The notes beneath the pieces are model-generated. The model saw nothing but the letters and a program-made list of their open reading frames with translations. It ran no database searches and was not told where the DNA came from. Shown here in pieces: positions 23,709-32,745 of a DNA stretch of 64,000 nt; position 1 is the first letter of the stretch; each line of letters opens with the position of its first letter. The position numbers were made by a program, and so were the translations under genes. The stretch is from Aeromicrobium sp. Root472D3 (lineage in GTDB: Bacteria; Actinomycetota; Actinomycetes; Propionibacteriales; Nocardioidaceae): positions 2,098,505 through 2,162,504 of the forward strand of contig NZ_LMET01000001.1 in assembly GCF_001426485.1 (NCBI RefSeq), written 5' to 3'.

Positions 23709-24965
23709 ATGATTGGCTCGTTCCTCACCCAGCTCATCGCGATCCTCGCGACCGTCACCGCGACCGCGCAGGCCGAGACGACGATCGACGCCGACCACTA
23801 CGCCAACCAGACGCCCTACGGCAACGCCGCCAGCTCGGCGATCCGGCAGGCCCCCGACGGCTACCGGCTCACGTTCGTCGAGACCGTCGGCCGTCACGGG
23901 GCTCGCACCCTCACGAGCTCGGCGCGCGAGCGACGGTCGCTCGCGATCTGGACCCGCGCGAAGGAGGCGGGGCAGGTCACCGACACGGGCGAGGGGTTCG
24001 CCGCCGACGTCGCGGCGTTCCAGAAGCCCGAGCAGCGCATCGGCTACGGCAACCTCAGCGAGATCGGCGCCCTCGAGTGGCAGGGCATCGGCCGCCGCAC
24101 CGCGACGGTGTACCGGGACCTGCTCGCCGGTGCCGCCGCCACGGGCGACGGCGTCGTGTTCAAGACGTCACCGGTGCAGCGGACGGTCGAGAGCGCCGAT
24201 GCGATGCGCGAGGGCCTCGACTCCGTCGTGCCGGGTCTCGACGTCGGCGAGTACGTCACCGACGCGCCGCGCCTGCTGATCGGCAACGGCGCCTCGTCGT
24301 CCGGCAACCGCGCGACGGAGCGGGCCATGACCCGCCCCGACGTCGTGGCCGCGGCGACCGACCTGCTCGAGGTCATGTACGCGCCCGGGTTCGTCGCCAC
24401 GATCGACGACCCCGTCGCCGCGGCCCTCGACGTCTACCTGCTGTACTCGACCGCCCCGGGGCTGGCGGCCGAGACGCCCGTGACGTTCGCGCCGTACGTC
24501 CCGCTCGACGACGCGGCCGTGCTGGGGTCGGCCGTCGACGCCGAGAACTTCTACCAGTTCGGGCCGGGCGTCGAGGGCGAGGACAGCTCGTACGCCGCGG
24601 CCCGTCCGCTGCTGGAGGACTTCCTGTCGTCGCTCGAGGAGCGCCTGGCGGGCGGGTCGACCGCCGCGGTGTTCCGGCTGGCGCACGGCGAGACGACGAT
24701 GCCGTTCGCGGCGCTGCTGGGGCTGCCCGGCAGCGACGTCCAGGTGCCCGCCGACCGGACGTTCTCGTACGCCGACAACCCGTGGCGCGGCTACGTCGCC
24801 GGACGCCTGGGCGGCACCATCGAGTGGGCCGCCTACCAGGACGGCGGTGGGCGGGCCCTGGTGACGGTGCGGCACAACGAGCAGCCCGTCCGGCTCGCGA
24901 GCCGGTGCCGCGAGACGGTGCCGTACTTCTACCGTCCGGCCGAGCTCGAGCGCTGCCTCGCCTGA
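23709..24965 (+). CDS. Secreted histidine phosphatase, MINPP/phytase-like (copy 1)
   Basis: 418 residues. A signal peptide ends near AQAE (residue 22). The nucleophile motif is R62-H63-G-A-R and the proton-donor motif is H326-G-E328 followed by TTMPFAALLGLPG. This matches the HAE-type donor of multiple inositol polyphosphate phosphatases rather than the HD of acid phosphatases. It would release phosphate from inositol phosphates or similar esters outside the cell. It is followed 41 nt later by a paralogue, and PHO-box-like repeats precede it. Confidence 0.85.
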   Translation: MIGSFLTQLIAILATVTATAQAETTIDADHYANQTPYGNAASSAIRQAPDGYRLTFVETVGRHGARTLTSSARERRSLAIWTRAKEAGQVTDTGEGFAADVAAFQKPEQRIGYGNLSEIGALEWQGIGRRTATVYRDLLAGAAATGDGVVFKTSPVQRTVESADAMREGLDSVVPGLDVGEYVTDAPRLLIGNGASSSGNRATERAMTRPDVVAAATDLLEVMYAPGFVATIDDPVAAALDVYLLYSTAPGLAAETPVTFAPYVPLDDAAVLGSAVDAENFYQFGPGVEGEDSSYAAARPLLEDFLSSLEERLAGGSTAAVFRLAHGETTMPFAALLGLPGSDVQVPADRTFSYADNPWRGYVAGRLGGTIEWAAYQDGGGRALVTVRHNEQPVRLASRCRETVPYFYRPAELERCLA

Positions 24966-24993
24966 GCGTCGCGTTCCCGGGGCGACCGAGGCA

Positions 24994-24999
24994 TAGGGT
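24994..24999 (+). promoter_or_regulatory. Leaderless -10 hexamer
   Basis: TAGGGT ends 7 nt before ATG 25007, so copy 2 can be transcribed separately from copy 1. Confidence 0.5.
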
Positions 25000-25006
25000 G
25001 GGCCGC

Positions 25007-26281
25007 ATGCGATCCCGCCTCACGGCCTCCGCCTCGGTCCTCGTCACTGCCACGGCCCTCGTGGCGGTGACGCTGCCGCTGTCGTCGGCCCACGCCGCCG
25101 ACGGGCCGACCGGCGCCTACGCCAACCAGCAGCCGTACGGTGACCCCGCGTCCACCCAGGTCGTCGCCCCGCCGACCGGCTACGACCTGTTCTTCGTCGA
25201 GAACGTCGGACGCCACGGGGCCCGCTCGCTGACCAGCAGCGGCGCCGAGAAGCGCGCGCTCGCGGTCTGGAGGGGCGCCGCGCGTCGAGGCGACCTGACG
25301 ACGCGCGGCCGGACGCTCGACGACCGCATCCGCACGTTCCAGCGGGCCGAGAAGAAGCTCGGATACGGCAACCTGAGCTCGGTCGGCAAGCAGGAGTGGC
25401 GAGGCATCGGACGACGGACGGCCACGAGCTACGCGGGCTTCCTGAGCGCCTCGGCCGCCAGGGGTGAGAAGGTCGCGATGCAGACCAGCCCCGTCTACCG
25501 CACCAAGCAGAGCGCCGTCTCGTTGCGGCAGGGCCTCGAGTCGGTCGTGCCGGGTCTGCGGACGTCCGCGCGCACCGTCAACCGCGACCTGCTGATCGAG
25601 GAGGGCTCGACGAGCAAGGGGCGCGCGGCGATCGCGAAGGCGCAGCGGCGCTCGTCGGTCAAGGCCGCCGCGCGGCAGGTGCTGCTGCGGGCGTACCGAC
25701 CGTCGTACGTCAAGCGCCTGGCCGACCCGGTCGGCGCGGCCCTCGACCTGCACCTGCTGTACTCGACGGCCGCCGGCATGGCCGGCGACACCCGCGTGAC
25801 GTTCGCGGAGTTCGTGCCGCTGCAGGCGGCCCGGCGGCTCGCCGAGGCGACCGACGCGCGGACGTTCTACCGCTTCGGTCCGGGGGTGTCGGGCCAGAGC
25901 ACGACGTACCGCCAAGCGCGGCCCGTGCTCGACGACTTCTTCGCCGCGCTCGACCGGCGCGTCGCCGGCGGCGACACCGCCGCGGTGTTCCGGCTCGCGC
26001 ACGGCGAGGTCACGATGCCGTTCGCGGCGCTGATCAAGGCGCCCGGCAGCCAGAAGCAGGCGTCGCGCACGTTCTCGTACGGCAGCAACCCGTGGCGTGG
26101 GTCGGTCGCAGGACGCCTGGCCAGCAACATCGAGTGGGCGGCGTACCGCAACGCCGGCGGCGAGGTGCTGGTGACCATGCGCGTGAACGAGCAGCCCGTG
26201 CAGTTCAACGCCTCGTGCACCCCGTCGGCGTCGAACCCGTACTTCTACCGCCTCGACCAGCTGCGGACGTGCCTCACCTGA
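25007..26281 (+). CDS. Secreted histidine phosphatase, MINPP/phytase-like (copy 2)
   Basis: 424 residues. The signal peptide ends at SAHAAD (residue 31). It parallels copy 1 along its whole length: YANQQPYGDP, R69-H70-GAR, ERR-type helix, YGNLSSVG.QEWRGIGRRTA, LLYSTA, FRLAH332-GE, TFSYGSNPWRG, NEQPV and the closing FYR..QL..CL. It is more basic than copy 1 and has a Ser/Lys-rich insert near residues 190-220, suggesting altered substrate or surface binding. It arose by tandem duplication. Confidence 0.85.
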   Translation: MRSRLTASASVLVTATALVAVTLPLSSAHAADGPTGAYANQQPYGDPASTQVVAPPTGYDLFFVENVGRHGARSLTSSGAEKRALAVWRGAARRGDLTTRGRTLDDRIRTFQRAEKKLGYGNLSSVGKQEWRGIGRRTATSYAGFLSASAARGEKVAMQTSPVYRTKQSAVSLRQGLESVVPGLRTSARTVNRDLLIEEGSTSKGRAAIAKAQRRSSVKAAARQVLLRAYRPSYVKRLADPVGAALDLHLLYSTAAGMAGDTRVTFAEFVPLQAARRLAEATDARTFYRFGPGVSGQSTTYRQARPVLDDFFAALDRRVAGGDTAAVFRLAHGEVTMPFAALIKAPGSQKQASRTFSYGSNPWRGSVAGRLASNIEWAAYRNAGGEVLVTMRVNEQPVQFNASCTPSASNPYFYRLDQLRTCLT

Positions 26282-26300
26282 GCCGATCGGCGGGCAGCGT

Positions 26301-28889
26301 CTAGTGCTTGAGGCGGACGAGATCGGCCAGCGCGGCGTCCGACAGCTCGGTCAGCGCGCCCTCGCCGCCGTTGACGACGGCGTCGGCGAGTGAGCGCTTC
26401 GAGCGGATGAGCTCGGCGATCGACTCCTCGATCGTCCCCTCGCTGATGAGCCGGTGCACGTGGACGTTCTTGGTCTGACCGATGCGGTGCGCGCGGTCGG
26501 TCGCCTGGTCCTCGACGGCGGGGTTCCACCAGCGGTCGTAGTGGATGACGTGATCGGCCCGCGTCAGGTTGAGACCCACGCCAGCGGCCTTCAGCGACAG
26601 GACGAACACCGGCACCTCGCCGCCCTGGAACTGCCGCACCATCTTCTCGCGCCCGCGCACCGTCGTGCCGCCGTGCAGGAACTGGTTGGCGATCTTCTTC
26701 TCGTCGAGCCGGCGCGTCAGCAGGCGTCCCATCTGGGCGTACTGCGTGAAGACGAGCGTCGCGCCCTCCTCGGACACGATCTCGTCGACGAGGTCGTCGA
26801 ACACGCCGAGCTTGCCCGAGCGCCCGACGAGCTTGGTCTCGGGCTCGCGCAGGAACTGCGCGGGGTGGTTGCAGATCTGCTTGAGCTGGGTCAGCAGCTT
26901 GACGACGAGCCCGCGACGCTGGATGCCCTGCGCCTGCTCGATCTGCGCCATGGTGCTGCGCACGACGGCCTCGTACAGCCCGACCTGCTCGCGGGTCAGG
27001 TTGATGCGGTGGTCGGTCTCGATCTTCGGCGGCAGCTCAGGGGCGATGCCGGGATCGGACTTTCGCCGGCGCAGCACGAACGGCCGGATGAGGTGCGACA
27101 GCCCGGTGGCCTTCTCGGGGTCGCGCCGGGACTCGATGTCGCGCGACCACGTGCGACGGAACTGCTCGTACGTGCCGAGCAGGCCCGGCGTCGTCCAGTC
27201 GAGGATCGCCCACAGCTCGGAGAGGTTGTTCTCGACCGGCGTGCCGGTCAGGGCCAGACGTGCGACGGCAGGGACGTCGCGCAGCGCCTTGGCCGTGCGG
27301 GCGTGCGGGTTCTTGATGTTCTGCGCCTCGTCGGCCACGACGAGGCCCCAGCCGGGCTCGTGCTCGGACAGCTCGATGACGTCGGCGCGCATCGTGGCGT
27401 ACGTCGTGACGAGGAAGCCCTCCTTGACGTCCTCGAGCGAGCGGCCCGGACCGTGGTAGCGGCGCACGGGCACGTCGGGGGCGAAGCGCTGGATCTCGCG
27501 CTCCCAGTTGCCGAGCACCGAGGCGGGGCACACGACGAGCGTCGGGGCGGTGGTGTCGACGGCACGCTGCAGGTGCAGCGCGATCAGCATGACGGTCTTG
27601 CCCAGGCCCATGTCGTCGGCGAGGATGCCACCGAGCCCCAGGTCGACGAGCTGGGTCATCCAGCGCAGGCCCTGCAGCTGGTAGTCGCGCAGGTGGCCGT
27701 CGAGGTCGCCGGGCTGGACGGCCGGGGCGATGTCGCGGTCCTGGACGGCCAGGCGTCGTCGGACGTCCTCGAGCCACCCGACCGTGTCGACCTCGGTGCG
27801 GCGGCCGTCGATCTCGAGCTCGCCGGTGACGGCGGCCCGCAGCGCCTCGATCGCCGAGATGTCGTGGGTGCGCTGGTCGAGGACACGGTGCAGCCGCGCC
27901 TTGTCGACGAACACCCACCGGTCGCGCAGCCGGAGCAGTCCGGTCTGCGACTGGGCGAGCTGGTCGAGCTCGGCGGCCGACAGCACGTCGTCGCCGAGGG
28001 CGACCTGCCAGTCGAAGCTGAACAGCTGGCCGTGGGTGAAGGCCGACGGGCGGTCGGAGCCGGGTGTCTCGCGCCGGCTGACGACGGCGGTCGTCGACAG
28101 CTCGCGCACGAGCTCGGGCGGCCAGCGCACCTCGATGCGGTTGGCCATGAGCGTCGGGGCGAGGCTGCGGTCGCCGAGGCGGGCGAGCGCGTCGGGGCCG
28201 ACCGTCACCGCGCCGCGCGCGTGCGGGTCGCGCAGGGTCTCGGCGGGCGACCACCACACCTCGATGCGACGCAGCATCGCCGCGGTGGGCTCCTTGGCGT
28301 CCTGCGCCATGGGGTGCGACGAGCCGTTGAACAGGTCGCCGGCGTCGAAGGCGCCCCACGAGCCGGCGCGCGGGTGGACCCGCAGCCGCACGACCGCGGC
28401 CTGGTCGGGTGTCGGCTCCTCGAGGAACGTGACGATCAGCGACCACGAGAACGTCGTCTCGCGGGTGCGCTGCGGCGCGGCCTTGGGCGAGACGTACGCC
28501 TGGCGCTGCGGCGTGGACGCGGCCTCGGGAGCGTCGACCTCGAGGGCCCGCAGGAACGCGGAGATGGCGGCCTGGCCGGCGCCCGCGTTGGGGCCGATCG
28601 CGGCGCCCGCGTTCTGCAGCTGGTTGAGCTCGGTCGCGTCGGGGGAGCCGAGGGCACCTCGCGCCATGATGCGCAGCGCGAGGATCGCGGGGGTCGCCCA
28701 CGCGCGCACCGACTTGTCGGCCGACATGACCCGGATGCCCTGGCTGAGCGCGCCGATGGCCTCGTTGGCGGTCGCGGTCTCGTCGCCGTCGGGGGTGTGG
28801 AAGACGAAGCGCGACTCCGCGGGCGTGGCACCCGCCACGAACTCCACCGGATGGCGCAGCAGGAGGCGCAGATCCGTCGCAGCAGGCAT
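26301..28889 (-). CDS. SNF2-family helicase without SWIM domain
   Basis: 862 residues. A long N-terminal region (1-400) includes the SNF2-associated bacterial domain, then YQLQGLRWM, DDMGLGKT, DEAQNIKN, GTPVENN, LVFTQYAQMG, SLKAAGVGLNL and DRAHRIGQTK. It is a DNA translocase; the precise role is unknown, with RapA-like recycling or repair as options. Unlike the 8.7-kb helicase it lacks a Cys/His SWIM finger, and in many actinobacteria such a protein is paired with a separate SWIM protein, not seen beside this one. GACAAT lies 6 nt before the ATG. Confidence 0.9.
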   Translation of the reverse strand: MPAATDLRLLLRHPVEFVAGATPAESRFVFHTPDGDETATANEAIGALSQGIRVMSADKSVRAWATPAILALRIMARGALGSPDATELNQLQNAGAAIGPNAGAGQAAISAFLRALEVDAPEAASTPQRQAYVSPKAAPQRTRETTFSWSLIVTFLEEPTPDQAAVVRLRVHPRAGSWGAFDAGDLFNGSSHPMAQDAKEPTAAMLRRIEVWWSPAETLRDPHARGAVTVGPDALARLGDRSLAPTLMANRIEVRWPPELVRELSTTAVVSRRETPGSDRPSAFTHGQLFSFDWQVALGDDVLSAAELDQLAQSQTGLLRLRDRWVFVDKARLHRVLDQRTHDISAIEALRAAVTGELEIDGRRTEVDTVGWLEDVRRRLAVQDRDIAPAVQPGDLDGHLRDYQLQGLRWMTQLVDLGLGGILADDMGLGKTVMLIALHLQRAVDTTAPTLVVCPASVLGNWEREIQRFAPDVPVRRYHGPGRSLEDVKEGFLVTTYATMRADVIELSEHEPGWGLVVADEAQNIKNPHARTAKALRDVPAVARLALTGTPVENNLSELWAILDWTTPGLLGTYEQFRRTWSRDIESRRDPEKATGLSHLIRPFVLRRRKSDPGIAPELPPKIETDHRINLTREQVGLYEAVVRSTMAQIEQAQGIQRRGLVVKLLTQLKQICNHPAQFLREPETKLVGRSGKLGVFDDLVDEIVSEEGATLVFTQYAQMGRLLTRRLDEKKIANQFLHGGTTVRGREKMVRQFQGGEVPVFVLSLKAAGVGLNLTRADHVIHYDRWWNPAVEDQATDRAHRIGQTKNVHVHRLISEGTIEESIAELIRSKRSLADAVVNGGEGALTELSDAALADLVRLKH

Positions 28890-28997
28890 CCCTCCATTGT
28901 CGCGCACGGGTCCAAGGAGCACTCGTCGAGGTCGGGTGGTGAGCGTCACGACGGTGGACGAGATGCCGTCCGGCCGCGCCCGGTGCACGCTGGACGG

Positions 28998-29366
28998 GTG
29001 TCTCCCGAGTCCAAGACCTGCGCCGCGTGCGGTCGCACGATCGAGTGGCGCAAGAAGTGGGCGCGCGACTGGGACGACGTGAAGTACTGCAGCCAGGCCT
29101 GTCGACGGCGCGGTGTGACGTCGCAGGACGTCGACCTCGAGCGTCGCGTGCTCGAGATGCTGGCGAGCCGTGCGCGCACGTCGACGATCTGCCCGTCGGA
29201 CGTCGCCCGGGCCGTCGCGCCCGACGACTGGCGCCCGCTGATGGAGCCCGTGCGGCGCGCGGCGCGGCGCCTCGTCGACCGCGGCGAGGTCGAGATCACG
29301 CAGAAGGGCTCGGTCGTCGACCCGTCCACCGCCAAGGGCCCGATCCGCATCCGGCTCCCGCGCTGA
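28998..29366 (+). CDS. DUF2256-DUF3253 fusion protein
   Basis: 122 residues. The N-terminus CAACGRTIEWRKKWARDWDDVKYCSQACRRRG is a DUF2256-type zinc ribbon (two CxxC-type pairs with the WRKKW core). From residue ~42 follows a DUF3253 winged-helix domain: RRVLEMLASRARTSTICPSDVARAVAPDDWRPLMEPVRRAARRLVDRGEVEITQKG. Both are uncharacterised; together they look like a small nucleic-acid-binding protein. The GTG follows CACGCT by 6 nt. It diverges from the SNF2 helicase. Confidence 0.85.
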   Translation: MSPESKTCAACGRTIEWRKKWARDWDDVKYCSQACRRRGVTSQDVDLERRVLEMLASRARTSTICPSDVARAVAPDDWRPLMEPVRRAARRLVDRGEVEITQKGSVVDPSTAKGPIRIRLPR

Positions 29367-29406
29367 CAGGCTCGTCCGGTCCGGTCCGGTCTGGCACGCT
29401 GGACTC

Positions 29407-30582
29407 GTGAAGGTGCGCGCTGGGCTGGTCGTCGCGACGCTCGCGACGGCGGCGGCCTGCTCGGGGCCGGTCGACGAGCCCGCGACGCCCGCCACGCCGG
29501 CCGCCCCGACGTCATCGCCTGCCCCGGCCGCCCCGGCCGCGCCGGCCACGACGACGCCGTCACCCGCGGAGCCCGCGGTCTTCCCCGGCCGCACGTGGCA
29601 GCGGGCCGACGAGGGTGACTGGTCCGACCTCGACGCCGAGCTGCGGCGCGACGGGTCGACGTGCGTCGCCGTCGTCAAGGACGGTCGTCTGGTGCACGAC
29701 GCCTACTTCAACGGCGGCGCCGAGCGGACGGGCGGGCGGATCTACTCGATCACCAAGTCGCTGACGGCCCTGCTGGCCGGCCAGCAGGTCGACGACGGCG
29801 ACCTCGACCTCGACGCGCCGGCGGCCCGGCAGGTCGAGCGCTGGCGGGCCGCCGGCACCGGCGCCGCGGACGTCACGGTGCGCAGCCTGCTGTCGATGAC
29901 CTCGGGCCGCCGCTGGAGCGAGGCCGCCGACCGGCAGATGATCCGCGCCACGACCGACCAGACCGGCTTCGCCGTGGCCGCCGCGCAGGAGCGGCCGCCG
30001 GGGGAGCGGTGGGTGTACGACAACGCCGCGGCGCAGACGCTCGAGGACGTCCTCGACGACGCGGCCCCGGGCGGCGACGTCGTCGCGATGGCGGACGACC
30101 GCCTGCTGGGCCCGCTCGGCATGCGCGACACCGCGTGGGGGCGCGACGGCGCCGGCAACGCGCTGACGTACTCGGGCGCCACGTCGACGTGCCTCGACCT
30201 CGCCCGCGTGGGTCACCTGATGCTCAACGAGGGCCGGTGGGACGGCCGCCAGCTGGTGTCGTCCGACCTCGTCCGCCAGATCACGACGCCGTCGTCGGCC
30301 GACAACGCCGCGTACGGGCTGCTGTGGTGGACCAACGCGACAGGTCGCGTCGTCGAGATCAGGCGGCAGGCGGGCTTCGCGGTCGACCGCGAGCCCTACG
30401 CGGGTCGGATCGCCCCGAACGTCCCATTCGACGCGTTCTGGGCCCTGGGCTACGGCAACCAGTACGTCGCGGTCGTGCCGAGCGAGGGCGTCGTCGCGGT
30501 GCGCCTCGGTGCCCGGCCGGCCTCGCCCGACCGGGTCACGTTCGACGGTTTCACCGCGGGCGTGCTGGACGCGCTCGACTGA
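29407..30582 (+). CDS. Serine hydrolase lipoprotein (class C beta-lactamase/PBP-like)
   Basis: 391 residues. The lipobox TAAAC-S around residue 18 marks a lipoprotein, followed by a Pro/Ala/Thr linker to ~60. The catalytic SxxK is S114-I-T-K117 and the YxN is Y204-D-N206; the third (KTG-like) box is not clear. The family contains DD-peptidases, esterases and 6-aminohexanoate-dimer hydrolases; the last is the closest in feel. It acts outside the cell. The GTG is 6 nt after CACGCT, the same hexamer used by the gene upstream. Confidence 0.82.
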   Translation: MKVRAGLVVATLATAAACSGPVDEPATPATPAAPTSSPAPAAPAAPATTTPSPAEPAVFPGRTWQRADEGDWSDLDAELRRDGSTCVAVVKDGRLVHDAYFNGGAERTGGRIYSITKSLTALLAGQQVDDGDLDLDAPAARQVERWRAAGTGAADVTVRSLLSMTSGRRWSEAADRQMIRATTDQTGFAVAAAQERPPGERWVYDNAAAQTLEDVLDDAAPGGDVVAMADDRLLGPLGMRDTAWGRDGAGNALTYSGATSTCLDLARVGHLMLNEGRWDGRQLVSSDLVRQITTPSSADNAAYGLLWWTNATGRVVEIRRQAGFAVDREPYAGRIAPNVPFDAFWALGYGNQYVAVVPSEGVVAVRLGARPASPDRVTFDGFTAGVLDALD

Positions 30583-30616
30583 CGCTTGTGTCGGACCCGG
30601 CTGCTTGAGTCGAGGC

Positions 30617-31093
30617 ATGGACCACGACGAGCCGGGCTGGCCGCTGATCGACGACTTCTTCCGCGCCGAGGCCGAGGGGCGCTCGACCGCCACCGCACGC
30701 CGCTACGACCGGGTGCGGTCGCGCCTCTACGACTTCCTCGACACGGCCGACATGACGCTCGGGCTGGGCAGCCACTGCGCCGTCCTGCTCGAGTCCGAGC
30801 GACAGTTCCACCAGACGGGTGCGTTCTGGACGCTTTTCGGCGTCGACGAGCTCGCGTGCTGCCTGCCCAGCTTCGTCCACGAGACGTGGTTGCCCGCGTC
30901 GAACGGCGAGGCGCGCACGCAGATCAGCCTCGTGGGGCGTCTGCTCCCACGGCTCGGCTCGTCGTGCGGCCGGCCCGAGGCCGAGGCGGCCGTCGCCCGT
31001 GCGCGCCGTGAGGTCGCGGAGCGTCCCGCGGGCGAGACGGGGTCGCCGCGGATGCCCGACCGGTTTCGTCGGCAGGAGGGACCGCGATGGTGA
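30617..31093 (+). CDS. Hypothetical protein
   Basis: 158 residues, soluble, with helix-rich start (DEPGWPLIDDFFRAEAEGRSTATARRYDRVRSRLYDFLD) and three Cys in CCLPSF and SSCGRP. The first 40 residues resemble the start of the SAM-like core-binding domain of tyrosine recombinases, but no catalytic domain follows. Function not recognised. It ends 35 nt before the DOPA-dioxygenase-type gene. Confidence 0.6.
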   Translation: MDHDEPGWPLIDDFFRAEAEGRSTATARRYDRVRSRLYDFLDTADMTLGLGSHCAVLLESERQFHQTGAFWTLFGVDELACCLPSFVHETWLPASNGEARTQISLVGRLLPRLGSSCGRPEAEAAVARARREVAERPAGETGSPRMPDRFRRQEGPRW

Positions 31094-31098
31094 TATGA

Positions 31099-31110
31099 TT
31101 GAACCATCAA
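31099..31110. promoter_or_regulatory. TTGA-N4-TCAA operator before the dioxygenase gene
   Basis: TTGAACCATCAA lies in an AT-rich patch 18 nt before the ATG. MarR-type repressors often bind TTGA-N4-TCAA inverted repeats. No MarR gene is adjacent; the only one in the window is at 42.1-42.5 kb and has a different operator. Confidence 0.5.
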
Positions 31111-31128
31111 CTAGTCAAGGGATGCGTC

Positions 31129-31947
31129 ATGGCCACCTACTCGATCTCCGACCTCGACAACCGCCTGGCGCCCAGCGCCCTCATGCCGGTCATGTTCGTG
31201 GGCCACGGCAACCCCATGCACGCGATCTCCGACAACGCGTACACGCGCACGTGGACGCACCTGGGCACCGAGCTGCCGCCGGCCCAGGCGATTGTCGTGG
31301 TCAGTGCGCACTGGCTGACGCCCGGGGCGACGCACATCACCGACGCCCCGCGCAACCCGATCATCTACGACTTCGGCGGCTTCCCCGACGAGCTCTCGCG
31401 CGTCCGGTACGACACGGTCGGCGACACCGACGTCGCGCGGCTGCTGGCCCGCCAGCTCGTCGAGTACGAGGCCGCGCTCGACCAGCAGTGGGGCCTCGAC
31501 CACGGCACCTGGAGCGTCCTGAAGTTCATCGCACCCGCGCCCGAGGTGCCGGTGCTGCAGATCAGCATCGACTACTCGATGCCCCTGCCGCAGCTGTACG
31601 AGCTCTACGGACGTCTGCGGGCGATGCGCCGTCGCGGCGTGCTGTTCATCGGCAGCGGCAACATCGTCCACGCGCTGGGCCGGGCCCGGTGGGACGGCGG
31701 CGCCGCGTGGGACTGGGCCGAGCAGTTCGACGCCGACACCGCCGTGGCCCTGCGCGAGCGGCAGATCGGCAAGCTGCTCGACCCGTACGGCACGTGGGCC
31801 GAGGCGCGCATCGCCGTGCCGACCGACGACCACTACCGCCCGATGGTCGCGGCGCTGAGCCTGCTCGAGGACGGCGAGGACATCCGCTTCTTCAACGACT
31901 CGATCGACATGGGCTCGATCAGCATGCGGTCGTTCGTCTCGGTCTGA
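31129..31947 (+). CDS. LigB-type extradiol dioxygenase, 4,5-DOPA dioxygenase family (YgiD-like)
   Basis: 272 residues from ATG 31129. Metal-ligand His candidates occur in VGHGNPMHA, VSAHWL and TDDHYRPM; the FIGSGNIVHAL segment is also typical. YgiD-type enzymes open catechol rings between C4 and C5. AAGGGA serves as ribosome site. The upstream TTGA-N4-TCAA site suggests induction by an aromatic ligand. An in-frame ATG at 31099 would overlap the operator and add ten residues. Confidence 0.85.
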   Translation: MATYSISDLDNRLAPSALMPVMFVGHGNPMHAISDNAYTRTWTHLGTELPPAQAIVVVSAHWLTPGATHITDAPRNPIIYDFGGFPDELSRVRYDTVGDTDVARLLARQLVEYEAALDQQWGLDHGTWSVLKFIAPAPEVPVLQISIDYSMPLPQLYELYGRLRAMRRRGVLFIGSGNIVHALGRARWDGGAAWDWAEQFDADTAVALRERQIGKLLDPYGTWAEARIAVPTDDHYRPMVAALSLLEDGEDIRFFNDSIDMGSISMRSFVSV

Positions 31948-32002
31948 CGAGGACTGCTCGAGGGGCGACGGCCGGGTTGGTCCGGGTCGGGAGAATGGCG
32001 AC

Positions 32003-32707
32003 GTGACTCGTTCCTCCACCTCGGTCGTCCTGGCCGTCGCCGTGCCTGCCGCGATCATCGTCCTGGTGATCGTCGCGGGGCTGGTGACGACGGGCACGGG
32101 CTCGCGCAGCGCCGGGCCCCCTGCCGCCGAGGTGCCACCCGTCGCCGCGACCCCGACGCCCGAGCAGCTGCGCCAGGTGTCGCGGTCGACCGGCATCCCG
32201 CGGCGGGCCCTGACCGCCTACGTCGCGGCGGCGCAGACCGTCGAGCGCGACGACGCCACGTGCCGCATCGCGTGGAACACCTTGGCGGGCATCGGCTCGT
32301 CCGAGAGCAGCCACGGCGCGTTCGGGGGTGCGCGCCTCGACGCCGAGGGCGTCGCCCGACCGCTCATCATCGGCGTGCCGCTCGACGGCAGCGGAGGCAA
32401 CCGGGCGATCCGCGACACCGACGGCGGACGCCTCGACGGCGACACCCGGTGGGACCGGGCCGTCGGGCCGATGCAGTTCATCCCGACCACGTGGAGCACC
32501 TGGGGGGCCGACGGCGACGGCGACGGCCGCGTCGACCCGCACGACATCGACGACGCCGCGCTCGCCGCGGCCCGCTACCTGTGCCGGGCCGGCACCGACC
32601 TCAGCAGCTCGGCAGGGTGGTCACGCGCGGTGCTGACCTACAACAACAGCGGCGAGTACGCCCGCAAGGTCGCCCGGACGGCCACGGAGTACGCCGAGGC
32701 CACCTGA
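32003..32707 (+). CDS. Lytic murein transglycosylase (SLT fold)
   Basis: 234 residues. One N-terminal membrane anchor (VVLAVAVPAAIIVLVIVAGLV), a Pro/Ala linker, then the transglycosylase core: catalytic Glu in GIGSSESSHG, AVGPMQFIPTTW, DDAALAAARYLC and TYNNSGEYA. It cuts peptidoglycan glycan strands outside the membrane. The GTG lies 6 nt after GAGAAT, the same arrangement as at 47055. Confidence 0.88.
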   Translation: MTRSSTSVVLAVAVPAAIIVLVIVAGLVTTGTGSRSAGPPAAEVPPVAATPTPEQLRQVSRSTGIPRRALTAYVAAAQTVERDDATCRIAWNTLAGIGSSESSHGAFGGARLDAEGVARPLIIGVPLDGSGGNRAIRDTDGGRLDGDTRWDRAVGPMQFIPTTWSTWGADGDGDGRVDPHDIDDAALAAARYLCRAGTDLSSSAGWSRAVLTYNNSGEYARKVARTATEYAEAT

Positions 32708-32745
32708 GCGTCGGGTCGACGACCCGCTCGTGTGACGCTGGTGTC

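Noticed and set aside
29371..29391. Runs of TCCGG between two genes
   Set aside because: Too short and of a common word in this composition; no dyad or known site.
30617..30740. Similarity of the hypothetical protein's start to a recombinase core-binding domain
   Set aside because: No catalytic Arg-His-Tyr domain follows and no attachment-like repeats are near, so I do not call an integrase or mobile element.
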